Positions 46,102 through 57,863 of a stretch of 64,000 nt of DNA are shown here, piece after piece (the stretch's first letter is position 1; each line of letters begins with the position of its first letter). Made by a program: the position numbers and the translations under genes. The notes under the pieces were generated by a model, which saw only the letters and a program-made list of their open reading frames with translations, was not told where the DNA came from and did no database searches. This DNA comes from Zea mays (lineage: Eukaryota; Streptophyta; Magnoliopsida; Poales; Poaceae). The stretch covers positions 1-64,000 of the forward strand of contig NW_023366852.1 in NCBI RefSeq assembly GCF_902167145.1, read 5' to 3'.

Positions 46102-47149
46102 TGTAGGACTTTGAGATCTCAGGAGGACATTCATGGTGCTAGAATATAATCATCGAGCTGTGTCTGTGTGGGTTCTCTGGGCCGGGCTGGGTACGATGGG
46201 CTTAACACGGGTGATGGTTAGGTCGCAGCCCATCAGAGTACGAGTGACTCGAGGATTGACAAGTAGTCATAAAATTATAGTATCTCAGCAAGAACCAAGA
46301 AGACAGAAAAAAGTCACTTCCCAAATAATATACATAGAGGAGCTGTCATGGTGCTAGAATATAATGCATCTCATCTCATCTCAGTCACTTCCGAACTCTA
46401 GGCCTTCCGCCTGCCATCGCCTGATCAGGGATCCCCTCTAGACATGTGCGAACACAAGGTTGATTTGTCCCTTGTGGTTCGGATTGATGATGACTGATTA
46501 TCAACGGGTAGCACTCTGGGGTAGTCAGTGGACTGACCAGAGTGTGAGATTATGTTTGTGCAACCATGTTGGTCGACTTGTGGTGTGCAGGTGTGGAGCA
46601 CAGGAACGGTGGTCGATGGCTGAGGTGAAGGTCATGCGGGCTCGTGCTGATAGACCGGGAGCGGTGAAGGGCGAGTGCTGGGTCTTGACTGACGGATCAG
46701 AGCAGCCAGGTGACCAACCGCAGTGGCTGACACACCTGGGACACGCACTTATGTGAGGACGTGGTGGAGTGGACCGTGTTGCCGGCGTGGTCGAGGACTG
46801 GCGGGACACGCGTCTGATCGTAGAGGACGTGCACGAGGTGCGCTGCTCACGGCAGGTTTGGTGGTTTGGGCCTCAAAACCACCCAGCGCTACAGATGCCT
46901 GGTTTTGGTGAGTTTGGGTCTCAAAACTCGGTGGTGGCGGTTCCGGATAGAACCGATGGCGGCACGCGGCGTGATCGCGGAGGGTGCGTCAAGGCGAAGC
47001 ACTCCGTGTGAAGGACGTGGTCGTTGGATCGAAAACCTAGGAGTTGGTCCATTTCGCCCCCGGTGGAGTGGATAGGCTCTATGTAAATATGGGTAGTTTA
47101 GGAAGTGAGAATAACCCTCTATAAATAGAGGGGAGGGCTGGTTGGTTCA
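46102..47149 (+). repeat. 5' LTR of the outer Sirevirus-type copia, first part
   Basis: The LTR's far end is secure: ...GGTCCTACA at 51,295 directly before the tRNA-Met primer site. An LTR starting TGTAGGACT at 46,102 would give matching inverted ends (8 of 9 bases) and a length of about 1.87 kb without the solo LTR. TATAAATAG at 47,120-47,128 is the likely TATA box. The start is a proposal because no second LTR is present to compare. A 20-bp direct repeat lies at 46,131 and 46,346. GC-rich and AT-rich parts, no gene. Confidence 0.5.
47120..47128 (+). promoter_or_regulatory. TATA box of the outer copia LTR
   Basis: TATAAATAG, flanked by GC-richer sequence, 21 bp before the solo-LTR insertion. 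Confidence 0.7.
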
Positions 47150-50100
47150 TGTCACACCCGGATTTAAGGGACAAATCCGGGTGCATCTCATATGTGCGCC
47201 AAGGAAGAACAACACACATAACAACAGAGTGCATAGAGATAAATGTCATAAATATCATAAATATACTTATTACATAGCGCAAGTCTTACAAAAATAAATG
47301 ATATAATAAAGTGAACTGTTATTATTCCCTGGCGCCACAAAGCTGACTGGGAGACGCCACCTAGATCAAGTCGAATGCCTCCTTGTTAGGCGGCTCCTCT
47401 TCGACCACCTGTTCTTCTCCTGTGGGGGGTGTGAGATAGCAAGAGTGAGCTCACATACGTTCATAGCTCAACAAGTCGTGGGGAATAATGTGGCATGAAC
47501 TCACCAAAGGGGGGAGTTTATGAAGTGTAAAGGTGATCAATGAAATAAAGGCTGAAGCTGAGCATTGCTTTTATAAGTTGGTCCAAATTTTATTAGCAAT
47601 TACTAAGTGTAAGTAAATACCAAACCTTAATAATAATAAAGAAAAGTAGTAATAAAATAATCCCAAATGCGATGCAAATGTCAAATTAAATTTAAGTTCC
47701 ATAAATTAATCATGTGAGGGTCCGAGCTGCTCATGACCGTGAGCACGGCTAGTATACCATTTTTACACTCTGCAGAGGTTGCACATCTTTACCCACAAGT
47801 CATGTTACCCATCTGCCAAGAGATGGCCAATCCCATACACCTCTACTGAGGAGGCGAGGCAGGGTAACACTACGAGGCCTTTACAAAGTTCCACTAGCTT
47901 CAGAAATCTCGCTACAGTTTATAGGAAGCTCCAGTGCAGGAATCCCTCGCCTGACCGCCATCGTAGCAAAATCAACCAAAGGACCTCCCTACACTGACCA
48001 CTCCCCTACTGCCCTTGCCCCTTTCGGGTAAGGAAGTCATCCACTAGCTTTCCTAGTTAATCAGCCAAGGGTGTCCCATTAAACCCTTGTGGTAGCACTG
48101 TTTTTCCGGGTGGTCGCTCCATGTTCCCATTAACATAATGATCTTAACATGAACAGTAATAATAAACAAATAATAAAAGTGTAATTAAGAGTAATAAATG
48201 TCTCTATACCCAAAACCACATAAAGCAATAGCATGTACTACCCAAAAGTTTAGTAGTAAAATCAGTGGTGAAACAAGGTATAAAGATAGTCAAATCTAGG
48301 GTAACCTATTGGGTCCCATCAAATATAACCTATGCAGATCATTATAATTAATAAGAACATGGCTGGGAAAAAGTAAGTCATCAAGGGCACAACTTGCTTT
48401 CAATGAGCTCCTGCTCAGCTACTTCTACTTGCTGAACCTTAGAATCCACAGTAGCTTGTTCGTCTACTCGCATCAACACAATATATACATAGTACAACAA
48501 AAATTAACATCACACCAAACAGGTAAATAAAATATACAATAAAAATCTACACATTAAAATAAGAACCTAGGAACAGAAATTATTAATTTTGGAGTTATAG
48601 ATTTTAAGATATGAATTTCCAAAGGTTTTATGTGCTTGAAATAGGATTAAATGAGAATTTAATTTTCTTACTGTTTTCATGTCAAAACAGAGACTCTAGC
48701 TGATAAACATAATTTTATAAAATTTTAGAAATTGGAATGAATCAATTTGGAATTAAAACGAATTAAATATGAATTTTCCAAGTTTCTATAATTTATTCTG
48801 TACTAAAAACCAATTTCTATATTCATTTCTTGGTTTTTATTATCCTCTGGACTGGGCGTCAATTTTCAAAAAGACCAGGGGTTAGCGCAGAAGATTCCCT
48901 AGACTCATTGAACACCTCTCTGGACGGCGGGTTGTATTCTCTCAAATCATAAGGTCTATTTTGTAAAACGTACCCGCGAAGGGGTACGCTCTAATCCTGG
49001 CCGCACGATTACGGTTCTGTGGCCCAGATTAAATCCGCAGTTCCATGAACTGGAAAGGAACAGGTACCGTCCGATCGAGGATCGTCGGCCCAGATCTAAT
49101 GTTGGCCGAATCAATACAGATCGCTCGATTTAACACCAACGCCCAGGATCAATGCTACCCGAACCGGTATTCCATTTCTAATCTGGGCCGCACCTCTCCT
49201 ATCCAACGATTCGCATAATCTCGGCCACCATCCTCCCCAACTCCACTGCCCGCGCACGGCGACGCACAACCTCACGGCGGAGCACCCACCGAAGACCGCG
49301 CGTTCTTCGCCCAGAGAGCCCTATTCCCTTCTACTGCGAGTGCTACACGATGCGGATCAAGAGGGGATCTCGGTCGAGACCACATACCGACGTTTGGAAC
49401 AGTGACGACGCGCAGTCCACGGTGAGGTTGAATTTGCGGTACAACAAGCGCCCCGTCGAGAAATTCCGGCGACTCCGGAGCAAAATTCCCCAACCCGAGA
49501 GGATGTATGGATCCCCGGAGGTTAAGCGAGTCCCGCCAGACTCGCACACGGGTTCTTGAACAGCGTTCCGGTGCGTGGTGGTGTAAGCGGGACACGGCGG
49601 CGCGAAAGCGTGTCCAGCGGTGCTAGGGGCACAACTGTGTGTCAACGGTGGGGCGAGTGGGTAGAAGAAAGAGAGGGTCGCGCACAGGGCTCCTTTATAA
49701 CAGCCAAGGCGATGTGGAGGAGGTCGTCGGGGATCGCATTGTCCGCGCAGCTCGGCATCAGTTGCGCACGGACCGAATCCAGCGCTGAGGTGGGAGAAGA
49801 AGCTGCCGACAAGTGGGGCCCGTGGATCGGCGACCGAGTCGCGGGGGAGTAGCGGTGAGCGGCTGTCATGGGCGGGCCCGCATGACAGCGTGACTACTTT
49901 TCTGGTCATGTGTGCATGAGAGGGGAGAGTAGAAGGGGGGCTGACAGAGCGGGTCCCAGGTGTCGGCGCCCGCGACCGCAGTTTGGGCCGCGCGGGAGGG
50001 GAAATGCGCCATGGGCCAGAATGGAGGTAGTCAGCCCATGAAGTTTTTATTCTTTTTCTTTTTATCTTTTATTTCTATTTTCTTTTTATTTTCTTCATTT

Positions 50101-50466
50101 CTAAGTTTAGTTTGAATTCGAATTTAACATAAAACCTTGTGCAAATTTATTCTCAAATCATATTGTGAGATGAAAAACACCAATTTTAGAGATATAACTA
50201 TATTATTTATATTTTTATATCATTTCTCTTCTTCTTATTTTCAAAAACCCTAATTTTAATTTAGAGTTTAATCCAACCTTTAAAATTATTATTTTTATTC
50301 TTATTATTATTTTTTGCACAAACATATAACTCCAACATGATGCATGTATTTTTTTATCATTTGTTCTAATTCATCTCTAAATTTTATCTATGCTCTTTTG
50401 CAAATGAGGCACATATGATAAGGAATTCACTATATATATTCCTTGTATAAAATTTTGAGTATTACA
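47150..50466 (-). mobile_element. Solo LTR, 3.3 kb, gypsy type
   Basis: Starts TGTCACACCCGG, ends GAGTATTACA. The same five bases gttca lie at 47,145-47,149 and 50,467-50,471. No internal region or second LTR. Size and ends resemble the long LTRs of Tekay/Prem1-class maize gypsy elements (tentative). A minus-strand TATAAAGG near 49,693 suggests the element reads on the minus strand. Open frames inside (49,272-49,909) are GC-driven and match nothing I know. Solo LTRs arise by recombination between the two LTRs of one element. Confidence 0.9.
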
Positions 50467-51295
50467 GTTCAACATCTTTTGGCTGCCATTTGTTTTGAGC
50501 ACCCATTCTAGAGGTCCTAGTTTTCTCTCTAGGTAGACACCAGTTGAGCCGAGGGTTCCACAGTGATTTGGTACTTCGACTGTGTTCTTGATTTTCAAGT
50601 TTAATCAGAGGAAGGGTCGCCGGTCCGGCCCACAGGGCTCTTTGGCTTCAAATCTCAGTTTGTACCCTTGCTGAAATTTCTGAAGTTTTATAGTCTTGGT
50701 TTCCCTTTTCTCGATCTTGTGTTGTTGGTGAAAAACCTTTGATTCCTTTGAGAGAATTTGGTTTGGGGATTGATTGGTGGTGAGCTGCACTCTTCGGACG
50801 ACTGCATACACCTAGTTGTTGCATATTTTGGTCGCGATTTGAGAAAAACTTAGGTTGAACTCGTTCTAGAAAACCCCAACAAAACCCCAACAAATCTGCG
50901 GGTGATTCACAAGTCGGATTGAGCTCAAAATTTGGGGAGATCTTGGAAACGTATTTGCTCAGATGTGTGTAAACTTTCATCTCAATCGGAGTTCGTTTGG
51001 TTTAGTTTTGAATTCAAAAATAGAATTTTGTATTGCTGAAAACAACACTTGTTGACGATACTGTATTGGACCGTTTTGGACTTTTTGGTGTCCGATTTGC
51101 AATCCGTTTGTTTTGTTGGTCTCATGTGAGTATTAGAAATGTTTTGTAATCATGAGATCACTCGTTCGCTGATGTGTTTATGGTTTGACCACTTGCTTCA
51201 TCTCTATTGAAGTGAAGTGATAATTTTCAGTGTTTGGAGACAAAAATTCGATTGGCTCCCATTCACCCCCCTCTGGTCGCCTTACCGGTCCTACA
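50467..51295 (+). repeat. 5' LTR of the outer copia, second part
   Basis: Continues the LTR after the gttca duplication; probably holds the transcribed R-U5 part. Ends CCTACA against the primer-binding site. No coding signal. Confidence 0.75.
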
Positions 51296-51296
51296 A

Positions 51297-51310
51297 TTGG
51301 TATCAGAGCC
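51297..51310 (+). promoter_or_regulatory. Primer-binding site (initiator tRNA-Met) of the outer copia
   Basis: ttggtatcagagcc immediately after the LTR, the standard copia primer site. Confidence 0.92.
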
Positions 51311-51358
51311 GGTTAAGGATTTCCCTTCCCTAATCGGTTCGAAATCCACGTAGGCTAC

Positions 51359-53939
51359 ATGGAACAAGATGTTGGCAAACCTCCGTTCTTCGATGGGACC
51401 AATTACCCGTACTGGAAGATTCGCATGTCTGCGTATCTTCAGAGCATCAGTTATCAGGTTTGGGAAATTTGCCTCGATGCGATTTTCGATGCTACAAGTG
51501 ACCGGATCACTCCAATTCAAATGGAGTTCCATGATTCGAACAACAAAGCTCGGAACGCTTTATTCTCGTGTCTCTCGCTTGGTGAGTTTGAGCGAGTTGG
51601 ACATCTGAATACGGCTCATCAGATCTAGTCTACCCTCGAGAGATTCCATGAGGGCAACGATGATGTGAAGACCAGACTGTTTGAGACATACAAGCGAGAG
51701 TACGAGAACTTCACACAGTTGGCTGGAGAGACCATTGATTCTATGTTCTCCAGGTTCCAGTCAATTGTGAACAAGATGTGTGCCAACAAGGCACAGCTAC
51801 CCTATAGTGATCATGAGAGAGCACTGAAATTACTACATGCTCTAGATCGAAGGGTTTGGGAGGTGAAGGTCTCGGCGATCATCGAGTTGCCCAACTACGA
51901 GACTCACCGTGGACGAGCTCTTCAGCAAGCTCAAGTCCACAGAGATTGACCACCAGACTCGGGCCAAGATTGAGAACCCTAGTGCACCCACCATGGCCCT
52001 GGTCTCTAGAGGTGGTTCTACTTCTAAATCTTCACCTGCTATGTTTGCTCTATCTTCTTTGTTGTCTATTACAGAGGAGCAGGTGGAGAGCCTTGGGGAC
52101 GAGGAGCTGGCACTTGTGGCCAGCCGGTTTACGCGGTTCCACAACAACCGTATGAGCCGGCGGCGTGGCGGGTCCAAGGACGGATGCTACAACTGTGGCG
52201 ATCCCGACCACTTCATTGCCAGCTGCCCTAAGAAGGGCAAATCAGAGTCTGGCCCGCGCGACCATCACTCTGGTCGGCGCAAGGGCAAGTACTCCTCCGG
52301 CAAGTACAAGTCTAAGGGAGGATTCGACAAGGAGGCGCTCAAGAAGAAGTACCTTCAGAAGGCAAAGATCAAGGAGCGTGCCTTCCTCACCTCCCTTAAC
52401 GACCTCGACCATGACTCCTACAATGTTGTATCTTCCTCGAGCGACGAGGAGACTGAGAGGCGGGTCGAGGACAAGCTGAACGGGTTGTGCTTCATCGCCG
52501 AAACCGCAGGAGGCTTCTGCACCATGGCACTTGGTGAGGACGCGGTCGGCACCAGCGACGACAAAGACATCGGCGACGACACTACTTCTGAGGTACTACC
52601 TTCCGCCGATGATCTCGCCGCTGAGATAGAAGAGCTGAACGCTGCTTTGGCTAGTCAGGATAAGTTGCTTAGGCAGACTGCTCATGAGAGAAGAGAGTTT
52701 AGATCCAAGTACGAGAGCACGCTTAGGGAACTTGAGTCTGCTAGAGCTTCAGTTGAGGTGTCCGACAAGACTGAATGTGATGAGTGCGCTCTACACATGT
52801 CGAACATCACCACTTTGCAGACCAAGTACTCCACCTTGCTAGATGAGCGCGATGAGTTGAGATCTAGGTCTATCCTATTGGGTGCGTGTACCGTTTGTCC
52901 TGGCTTGCCGTCTGAGCTAGCAGAGAGAGATGCTAGGATAGCTTTGCTTGAGAAGGCTAGCTCAGTGAGTGCCCCTACACCTGCACAGTGTGCACTTTGT
53001 GAGGGTTTGCAATCTGCTCTTCAGTCCTGCAGACATAACAAGACAAGAATCGAGGAAGAAAACACATACCTTCGATCTATCTTGAGTTGGGTGTCGTGCA
53101 GTGAGCCCCAGTTGGGCATGATGGTCAGTCAGTTCAAGAGGGGAACTAACGGACTAGGGTTAGGCTTTGCTACTAAGGATGGGAGTGTCGCTCGCTTTGG
53201 GAAGGTTGGTGAGTGCAGTGGTTTGACACCTTCAGAGAAACCTTCACCCACTCCCAAGCTTATCAAAATCACCTCTGCTAAGCCTATCACCCCTGTGAGA
53301 GATGGTGTGATTGATGAACCTATGAGAGCTCCTCCTCAGAAACAAGTGTGGCTTCCAAAACCTAACCATCTTAGGAACACACTTGACACCTTTCCCGACA
53401 TCTCTAGCGATCCCCTTCCTAGAGCCCCTCAGCCATCCAAAAAGAAAGCCCCCTCCCACAAACAAAATCCACCCAAGAGAGAGGTGAGGTACCATTGTGA
53501 ATATTGTGAGAGGGATGGGCATCTAGCTTCTTTTTGCTTTAGGAGGAAGAGAGATGAGTGGTGGGTTTTTGAGTCGAGTAGGAAGGACATGAACCGTCCC
53601 TCTCATGGTGTTCATGCTCAGCCTATTCAGAGATGTCCTGGGAGGCCTAGAGGTGTTTTGCCTATTGTCACTAGGCCTCAGTCAGCTAGACCACATGGTG
53701 GTCATGCCCGACGGGATGCTGGTCATGTGTCATATGGCCAAGGACCATGTGACAGAGGATTTGGTTCATACTTCCCCAGCGGACCACAACCTTCTTGTGG
53801 TGATCGCTTCCCTTCGGGACCAGAAATGTTTGGTGTTTTCCCTAACACTTTTCAGGGGCAAATGCCACAACACTGGTATTCTTCACAGTTTACTTACCCC
53901 AGTGTTGTGCTATTTGCTCACCCTGTGTCTTACTATTGA
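51359..53939 (+). pseudogene. gag: Gag of the outer Sirevirus-type copia
   Basis: Starts MEQDVGKPPFFDGTNYPYW, a UBN2-type copia gag. A TAG at 51,626-51,628 and a one-base frameshift near 51,903 break the first 180 codons. The rest is open from there to TGA 53,937-53,939. It has two zinc knuckles, CYNCGDPDHFIASC (52,185-52,226) and CEYCERDGHLASFC (53,496-53,537), separated by a long acidic, coiled-coil-like region (about 52,600-53,060) with repeated C-x2-C pairs (CDEC, CTVC, CALC). The C-terminus is Pro/Gly/Tyr-rich. The large gag, some 860 codons, is a Sirevirus trait. Gag packages the RNA. Confidence 0.9.
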
Positions 53940-54930
53940 TGCAGGACGGAGGCCTGGAGAACACGTGGCTCATGAATTCTGGCTGTTTGCGCCACATGAC
54001 CGGAAGCTCAAAATGGTTCTCCAGCCTCGACCCCGTGATTGGTAAGGAAAACATCACATTCAGGGATAAGTCAAGAGGTAAGGTTGTTTCTCGTGGCACC
54101 ATTCAGGTAAATGAGAGCTTTATTCTCAAGGATGTTTCTTTGGTCTCGAATCTGCATTTCAATCTGCTTTTAGTTTCCCAACTCCTTGAGGATGACTATG
54201 AAGTGCGCTTTAAAAAGGGCTTGTCTCGAGTTTTGGATGCCCATGGGGATCTTATTTGCCAGATTTCCCCTTTTGGTCGAGTTTTCAGTGCTGATTTTTC
54301 ACATTCTTCTCGCCCTTCTCGATGTTTGTTGGCAGGATCTTCCTCTTCTCTTTGGAAGTGGCATAGGAGGCTAGGTCACTTGAGCTTTGATCTTTTGTGT
54401 CGTTTGAGCTCACTTGACCTCATCCAAGGATTGCCTAAATTAAAATTTGAGAAAGATATTGTCTGTCACCCTTGTCGTCATGGCAAAATGATTATCGCTT
54501 CCCATTCCCCGGTCACCAAGGTGATGACCTCGCATCCTGGCGAATTGCTTCATATGGACACTGTTGGTCCAGCCAGGGTTTGCTCTTTTGGAGGGAAGTG
54601 GTATGTGCTTATGGTTGTCGATGACTTCTCTCGCTACTCTTGGGTGTTCTTTATGATGGCTAAGGATGAGGCTTTTACTCATGCTCGAGATTTGATTCTT
54701 CGGTTGCAAAATGAGTTTCCTAAAAATGCCATGAGAGCTATACATAGTGGCAATGGCACATAATTCAAAAATACTCAATTCACAACCTTTCGTGCTTCTT
54801 TGGAACTCGAGCATCAGTTTTCCTCTCCGTATGTGCCCCAGAAGAATGGTATTGTTGAACGTAACAATCGGACCCTTGTTGAGATGGCCAGGACGATGCT
54901 TGATGAGCATAGGACTCCTAGGCGTTTTGG
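53939..54930 (+). pseudogene. pol: Outer copia protease and integrase core
   Basis: An ATG at 53,939-53,941 overlaps the gag stop (TGATG). Protease: WLMNSGCLRHMTG, where relatives have Asp-Ser-Gly, so the catalytic Asp is Asn. The GAG pre-integrase domain HRRLGHLSFDLL and a CHPC zinc position follow. Integrase core: HMDTVGPA (first Asp), VVDDFSRYSWV, and GNGT then a stop TAA at 54,761-54,763 where the second Asp region should continue; the Glu motif IVERNNRTL follows in the same frame. Cannot function. Confidence 0.88.
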
Positions 54931-55485
54931 GCCAAAGTGATCAACACTGCTTGCCATGTGTCCAATCGCATCTTTCTTCAAGCTTTTCTGAACAAAACTT
55001 CTTATGAGCTGCGATTTGGACGGCCACCCAAGGTCAGTCATTTTAGGGTATTTGGACAAGTTTGAGTCCCGGTCTTCTGATGGGGTTTTTCTGGGTTATG
55101 CATTACATTCTCATGCTTTTCGTGTTCTTAACTTAGAGACTAACCGCATTATGGAGACTTGTGAGGTTACATTCGATGAGATTGCACCTTGTCCACCCCC
55201 CGTTTTGAGCCTGCAGGTCCAGATCAGATGGGACAGACCATCATTGTGGAGGAGGAGCACGACGACACCGATTGGGTTGCTCTCGAGCCAAATCCACTGG
55301 CCGCCCCAGTCGAGCCTGCTTCCACTACTACGGCTGACAGACCCGACCCCACTCCTTTCACCACTTGGGGTCCGCTCGAGCTAGCTCCTGCAGAGACTGG
55401 AGGAGTTGAAGTTGCTGTTGAGGGGGAGGCCACTTCCTCAAGGGAGGCTCCATACCATATTCAGTGATGTCACCCACCTTAGCAG
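54931..55485 (+). pseudogene. pol: Outer copia integrase C-terminal region, frameshifted
   Basis: Two frame changes (near 54,922 and 55,058). About 30 bp seem lost between RVFG and the DKFESRSSDGVFLGY block. The variable linker to RT follows, Pro/Ser/Thr-rich. Confidence 0.8.
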
Positions 55486-56360
55486 ATGATCGGGGAGCTT
55501 CACGAGCGAGTCACTCGCTCTAGGTCACAACACATTTCTCATTTTGCTCACTCAGCTTTTATTGCTACTTTTGAGCCCCGAGATGTTGGACATGATTTAT
55601 ATCATCCTAACTGGGTCAATGCTATGCATGAGGAGCTTGAAAATTTTGAAAGAAATCAGGTTTGGGTTTTGGTGCCACCTCCTTCTAACTGTCATCCCAT
55701 CGGTACAAAATGGGTTTTCAAAAACAAACAGAGTGAGGATGGTTTGGTAGTGAGAAACAAGGCGAGGTTGGTTGCCCAAGTATATTGCCAAAAAGAGGGA
55801 ATTGATTATGAGGAGACCTTTGCCCCTGTTGCCCGTTTAGAGGCCATTAGGATCCTTCTAGCCTTTGCTGCTTCAAAGGGTTTTAAGCCTTTTCAAATGG
55901 ATGTCAAAAGTGCCTTTTTGAATGGGTATATAGAGGAAGAGGTATATGTTAGGCAACCCCCTGGTTTTGAGAGTTCCAAGTTTCCAAACCACGTTTTTAA
56001 ACTCCAAAAAGCTTTGTATGGTTTGAAACAAGCCCCTAGAGCCTGGTATGAGCGTTTGAAATCTTTTCTGCTTTCTAAGGATTTTAAAATGGGCTCTATG
56101 GACAAAACTCCTTTTCTCCTCAAGCATAATAATGACACCCTTTTAGTCCAGATTTACGTGGATGATATCATCTTTGGTTGTTCTTCTAATGCTCTTGTGT
56201 CTAGATTTTCAGATATTATGAGCAGGGAATTTGAGATGAGCATGATGGGCGAGCTGATTTTCTTTCTTGGGTTGCAAATCAAGCAGACTCAAGATGGGAC
56301 CTTTGTACATCAAGGCAAGTATACAAAGGATGTCCTGAAGAAGTTCGACATGGGCGAGGG
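55486..56360 (+). pseudogene. pol: Outer copia reverse transcriptase
   Basis: Open frame with [67 protein letters not shown], catalytic YVDDIIFG (56,155-56,178) and [15 protein letters not shown]. All RT blocks are present and uninterrupted. It ends at FDMGEG because an LTR is inserted after gaggg (56,356-56,360). The sequence that should follow is at 43,254. Confidence 0.93.
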
Positions 56361-57863
56361 TGAAAGTCGCCTAGAGGGGGGTGAATAGGCGAAACCTAAA
56401 AATTATAACTTTAAACCCGAACTTGATCCCTTGATTAGTGGTTAGAACAAGATTCGCAATTATCGGAGTATAAAACTAAGTCCTTGGCTTGCAAAGAGTA
56501 TTGCCTTCACAGAATGCAGAATTAATCAAAAGTAATACTACTAAGAATATTAAAAGAGAATATTGCAAGAGGGCTTAGTTGAAAGGAGAAATAACACAAG
56601 TTCTTCCTTGCACGACGTTGCTTCTTTAAATGGGATTTTAACTTGAAGCAACACAAAGCAATATCAATAAAGAATAGAGCAAGAGAACTTAGAGAGGGAG
56701 AAGGCAAACAAATCACAAGCAATAAACACAAGTGACACAGATGATTTGTTTTACCAAGGTTCGGTTCACCAAGAACCTAATCCCCGTTGAGGAGTCCACT
56801 AAGGATGGGTCTTTTTCAACCCTTTCCCTCTCTCCACTGATCAACAAGACCGGCGAGTGCTTCTTCTTCTTTGTCAACAAAAGACCGAAGTCTCTGCAAG
56901 GCCAACCACAAAGATAAGGGGCTCTTGCTAGCTTTACAATGAATGGGAGTCAAAACTCCACGCTCAAATGATCACAAGATGTAGTACACACTTTCTCTCA
57001 ATGATTCTCACAAGGCACTATCGCTAAACTCACACGAGTAGCTCTCTTTTGCTAGATCTCTCTTTTGTGGCACTTGTGTTGATTGTGGTGGTCTAAATCT
57101 TGTGTATAAGATGGATCAATGAATGGAGGTGGTTGGAGGGCTTGGATATGTCAACTATATGACTTGGAATGTTGCTTGGGCTCCCTCACCTTGAAATGGC
57201 TGGTTGGAGTGGTATTTATAGTCACCAACCAAATTGTAGCCATTGGGGAAGGCTGCTGGCGATGGGCGCACCGGACAGTCCGGTGCGCCACCGGACACTG
57301 TTCGGTGTGCTGCCACGTCAGCCGACCGTTAGGATTAGGAGCTGGTCGACCGTTGGAGGCTTTATCCTCATGTGGCACCGGACAGTCCGGTGCCACACCA
57401 GACAGGTACTATTCACTATCCGGTGTGCCTCTGACTCTGCGCTCTGACTTTGCGCGCACTGTTCACGCTGTCAGACCCTTTTGTAGTCGACCGTTGTGCG
57501 GAGGTAGCCGTTGCCCGCTGACTCACCAGACAGTCTGGTGAATTATAGTGGAGCACCCTTGAAAAAACCCGAGAGTGGTTGGTTTGATCTGTTCGGTCCT
57601 GGCACACCGGACACTGTCCGGCGGTGCACCGGACACTGTCCGGTGGCACACCAGATAGTCCAGTGCGCCGTTCCTCGGCACACTCAAGTTTCTTTTGCTC
57701 CTTTGTATTTGAACCATATCTTGAATGTTTATTGGTTTGTCTTGAACTTTTATGCACCTGTAGAACATATATTCTAGAGCAAACTAGTTAGTCCAATATT
57801 TGTGTTGGGCATTTAATCACCAAAATTAATTATGGGAAAATGTTTGACCCTATTTCCCTTTCA
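56361..57863 (-). repeat. 3' LTR of the gag-only Ji-like element
   Basis: 1503 bp, pair of 41,781-43,248. Preceded by gaggg, followed (minus-strand upstream) by a polypurine tract. Palindromes CACCGGAC..GTCCGGTG occur around 57,265-57,660. Confidence 0.92.

Noticed and set aside
49272..49909. Frames of 107-188 codons on the minus strand and overlapping plus frames
   Set aside because: They lie wholly within the solo LTR, in a GC-rich promoter/leader-like part, and overlap frames on the other strand.
47150..50466. Host intergenic DNA or a gene between the NLR and the copia
   Set aside because: TG...CA ends and the exact gttca duplication show it is a single inserted LTR.
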